Positions 62,526-64,000 of a stretch of 64,000 bases of DNA are shown here, in pieces. Every line of letters starts with the position of its first letter. Within the stretch, counting starts at the first letter, position 1. Source of the DNA: M1-B18 sp048264125. Lineage in GTDB: Bacteria; Bacillota; Clostridia; Peptostreptococcales; Natronincolaceae. The notes beneath the pieces were generated by a model that saw only the letters and a program-made list of their open reading frames with translations, searched no databases and was not told where the DNA came from. The translations under genes were made by a program, and so were the position numbers. The stretch covers positions 124,001 to 188,000 of the forward strand of contig JBLXDM010000009.1 of assembly GCA_048264125.1 (NCBI GenBank), read 5' to 3'.

Positions 62526-63221
62526 TCAAACAAAGCTGCCGGCCTGCATATTGTACTTTTTGTCACATAGCCCCTGCATAAAGTCGATATCATGGAATAT
62601 CCCCAGCATGGTGGTGCCCTCTTCCTTCAGCTGCTGTATCAATTCCCTTACCCTTACCTTTGAGGCATCATCTAGGCTTGCGGTAGGCTCGTCTAAGAGC
62701 AGCAGCCTTGGCCTCTTCACCATTGCTCTGGCAATGTTTAGCCTCAGCTTTTCACCACCAGAGAAGGTATTGGGATAGCTGTCCCATAGCCTTGGCTCCA
62801 GCTCAAAATGCCTTAAAAGCTTCTCTGCCTCCAGTGCTGCATGGCTGCTTTCATATCCCATTTCTATAGAAGCCTGCTGTACCAGCTCCCGGGCAGTGGT
62901 TCTGGGCATAACACTTAGGAACTGAGATACATAGCCTATCTCCCTTCGACGGAGGTAAATCATTTCTCTTTCATTGGCCTCAGCTATATCAATCCATCCA
63001 AACCTCTCGGAGCTGTACATTATTTTTCCTCCCTGAGGCAGATAGGTTCTGTTTATGCATTTGATGATGGTGGATTTGCCGCTTCCGCTCCGTCCAGTGA
63101 TACCAATAAATTCACCTTTTTTTACCGACATGCTGATGCTTTCTATAGCTGAAATATTAATTTCTAGATTGTGCAGGGTAAAGGACTTGTTTAAGCCTTC
63201 TATTACCAATATGTCCTCCAT
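62526..63221 (-). CDS. phnL: C-P lyase complex ATP-binding protein
   Basis: The protein has 231 residues. Walker A GRSGSGKST, signature FSGGEKLRLNIARAM, Walker B LLLLDEPTASLD and the switch His in IFHD are present. The insert FLSVMPRTTARELVQQ and the pairing with phnM mark it as PhnL, part of the core that makes ribose 1-phosphonate triphosphate. AGGTGATAAA precedes the ATG. Confidence 0.95.
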   Translation of the reverse strand: MEDILVIEGLNKSFTLHNLEINISAIESISMSVKKGEFIGITGRSGSGKSTIIKCINRTYLPQGGKIMYSSERFGWIDIAEANEREMIYLRRREIGYVSQFLSVMPRTTARELVQQASIEMGYESSHAALEAEKLLRHFELEPRLWDSYPNTFSGGEKLRLNIARAMVKRPRLLLLDEPTASLDDASKVRVRELIQQLKEEGTTMLGIFHDIDFMQGLCDKKYNMQAGSFV

Positions 63222-63229
63222 TTTATCAC

Positions 63230-63847
63230 CTATTTTCCATAATGTTTTTCCACAAAGGAGCTGATATCCAAAAGAAAATCCTTAAAATACAGCTGTAGCT
63301 TCTCATGGGGCCAATCCCACCAGGCTATAGCCTCCAGTTTTTGTACTATTTCATCATCAAATCTTTTTCTGATTTCCTTTGCCGGCACCCCTGCAACGAT
63401 TGAATAGGGCTCTACATCCTTTGTCACCACTGCTCCGCTGGCAACAACGGCACCATTGCCAATACACACACCAGGCTTAATAATTGCGCCGTGACCTATC
63501 CAGGTATCATGGCCGATGATTGTTTTTCTTTCCCGACGAGCCGTTAAAAACTCAATATCATCAACCTCATCAAAGCCGTACATTCTTCTTCTGTAGGTAA
63601 AATGGTGCTGTGTGGGTCTATCCATAGGATGGTCTGTCGGACCAATTCGCACCATTGCAGCGATGTTGGCGAATTTCCCCACATAGGCATTTTGTATAAA
63701 GCAGAACTGTCCGGTATAGGAATAGTCGTCACAGCTGACATTTTCCCAAAAGTTTAGGATTCCAACCTCTGTAAATTTTCCCAGTTCAACATTTTCGAGC
63801 CTACAGCCCTCAGCTATTATTGGTTCTAAAGATAATAATTTTTCCAT
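63230..63847 (-). CDS. Phosphonate-operon hexapeptide-repeat acetyltransferase
   Basis: The protein has 205 residues. The left-handed beta-helix repeats are seen in IGHDTWIGHGAIIKPGVCIGNGAVVASGAVVTKDV. The DYSYTG, GPTDHPMDRPTQHHF segment is typical of the hexapeptide family associated with phosphonate metabolism. It would acetylate or otherwise modify an intermediate; the substrate is not proven. I chose the ATG at 63847, with AGGAGATAGG upstream; that ribosome site overlaps the phnM stop. Confidence 0.9.
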   Translation of the reverse strand: MEKLLSLEPIIAEGCRLENVELGKFTEVGILNFWENVSCDDYSYTGQFCFIQNAYVGKFANIAAMVRIGPTDHPMDRPTQHHFTYRRRMYGFDEVDDIEFLTARRERKTIIGHDTWIGHGAIIKPGVCIGNGAVVASGAVVTKDVEPYSIVAGVPAKEIRKRFDDEIVQKLEAIAWWDWPHEKLQLYFKDFLLDISSFVEKHYGK

Positions 63848-63851
63848 AATC

Positions 63852-64000
63852 CTATCTCCTATAATTCGTTTTTGAGACCAGCTTTCCATCCACGTAAACC
63901 CCTGTAATAACCGGAAATTCCTCCTCCAGCTCCTCTATTATCAGCAGGTCCGCCTTCTTCCCCTCCTTGATTGAGCCGATAAGATGATCCAGCTTAACCG
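63852..64000 (-). CDS. phnM: Phosphonate triphosphate diphosphatase, C-terminal end
   Basis: The last 49 residues before the right edge: IGSIKEGKKADLLIIEE, then FPVITGVYVDGKLVSK. The G-x-I-x-x-G-K-x-A-D-L phrase is the C-terminal strand of amidohydrolase-fold enzymes, and its place beside phnL identifies PhnM, which removes pyrophosphate from ribose 1-phosphonate triphosphate. The 5' part lies outside the window, where phnG-K are expected. Confidence 0.85.
   Translation of the reverse strand, partial: VKLDHLIGSIKEGKKADLLIIEELEEEFPVITGVYVDGKLVSKTNYRR

Overview
The window looks like chromosomal DNA of an anaerobic, moderately low-GC Firmicute of the class Clostridia. The signs are purine-rich AGGAGG-type ribosome sites, frequent TTG and GTG starts, a PyrR-type attenuator, a fused mannitol-type PTS, a PHP-family C-P lyase phosphodiesterase, and a small gene that is best read as a selenoprotein. 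The genus cannot be fixed from the sequence alone. No rRNA, tRNA, CRISPR array or complete insertion sequence was seen. Most genes lie on the minus strand.

Layout. 1-340: the end of an unidentified plus-strand gene and a bidirectional terminator. 340-6184 (minus): a small anchored protein, carB-carA behind a pyr attenuator, and a leucine-rich-repeat protein. 6303-7991 (minus): a chemoreceptor. 8356-15552 (plus): three overlapping genes forming an unfamiliar cassette. Its first product has 1642 residues and joins an HD domain, helical repeats, a nucleotidyltransferase, a probable acetyltransferase and a phosphoribosyltransferase-like domain. It is followed by a malate/lactate-dehydrogenase-like protein and a Cys-rich flavin reductase. 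15637-20750 (minus): a HAD remnant, flavodoxin, phosphodiesterase, Nudix, two FAD proteins and small unknowns. 20886-23328 (minus): an ECF sigma factor, its zinc anti-sigma factor and two membrane proteins. 23659-28245 (minus): MATE pump and MarR regulator, uracil-DNA glycosylase, a GGDEF remnant, GntR regulator and acetyltransferase. 28520-39680 (minus): a full chemotaxis operon opened by a TetR regulator. 40327-50093 (minus): a mannitol-type PTS operon that also carries ptsH and ptsI. 50523-51731 (plus): an AraC-methyltransferase fusion between two copies of a repeat. 51923-56188 (minus): two-component system, murF and ddl. 56428-57874 (minus): the predicted selenoprotein and a DsbD/CcdA-like membrane thioredoxin protein. 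57934-64000 (minus): phosphonate uptake and C-P lyase genes, running off the right edge.

How the genes work together. Several operons can be read with their own control sites: car with a promoter, PyrR loop and terminator; marR with a promoter and a 12-bp palindrome; the TetR-chemotaxis operon with a promoter and TTRC tandem repeats over the start site; mtl with a strong promoter; and phnD with paired direct repeats that suggest phosphate control. The PTS operon encodes its own general phosphotransferases, two nearly identical EIICB transporters, an activator, a dehydrogenase and a sugar-phosphate kinase, so it forms a nearly self-contained uptake and entry route.

Two repeat families are scattered between genes. 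One is a hairpin with the core GGGGACGGTTCT, seen four times plus a divergent relative. The other is a 55-bp block seen near 8.3 kb and 23.5 kb, the second time inside a longer imperfect inverted repeat. The strongest candidates for new biology are the three-gene cassette at 8356-15552 and the selenoprotein/DsbD-like pair at 56428-57874.
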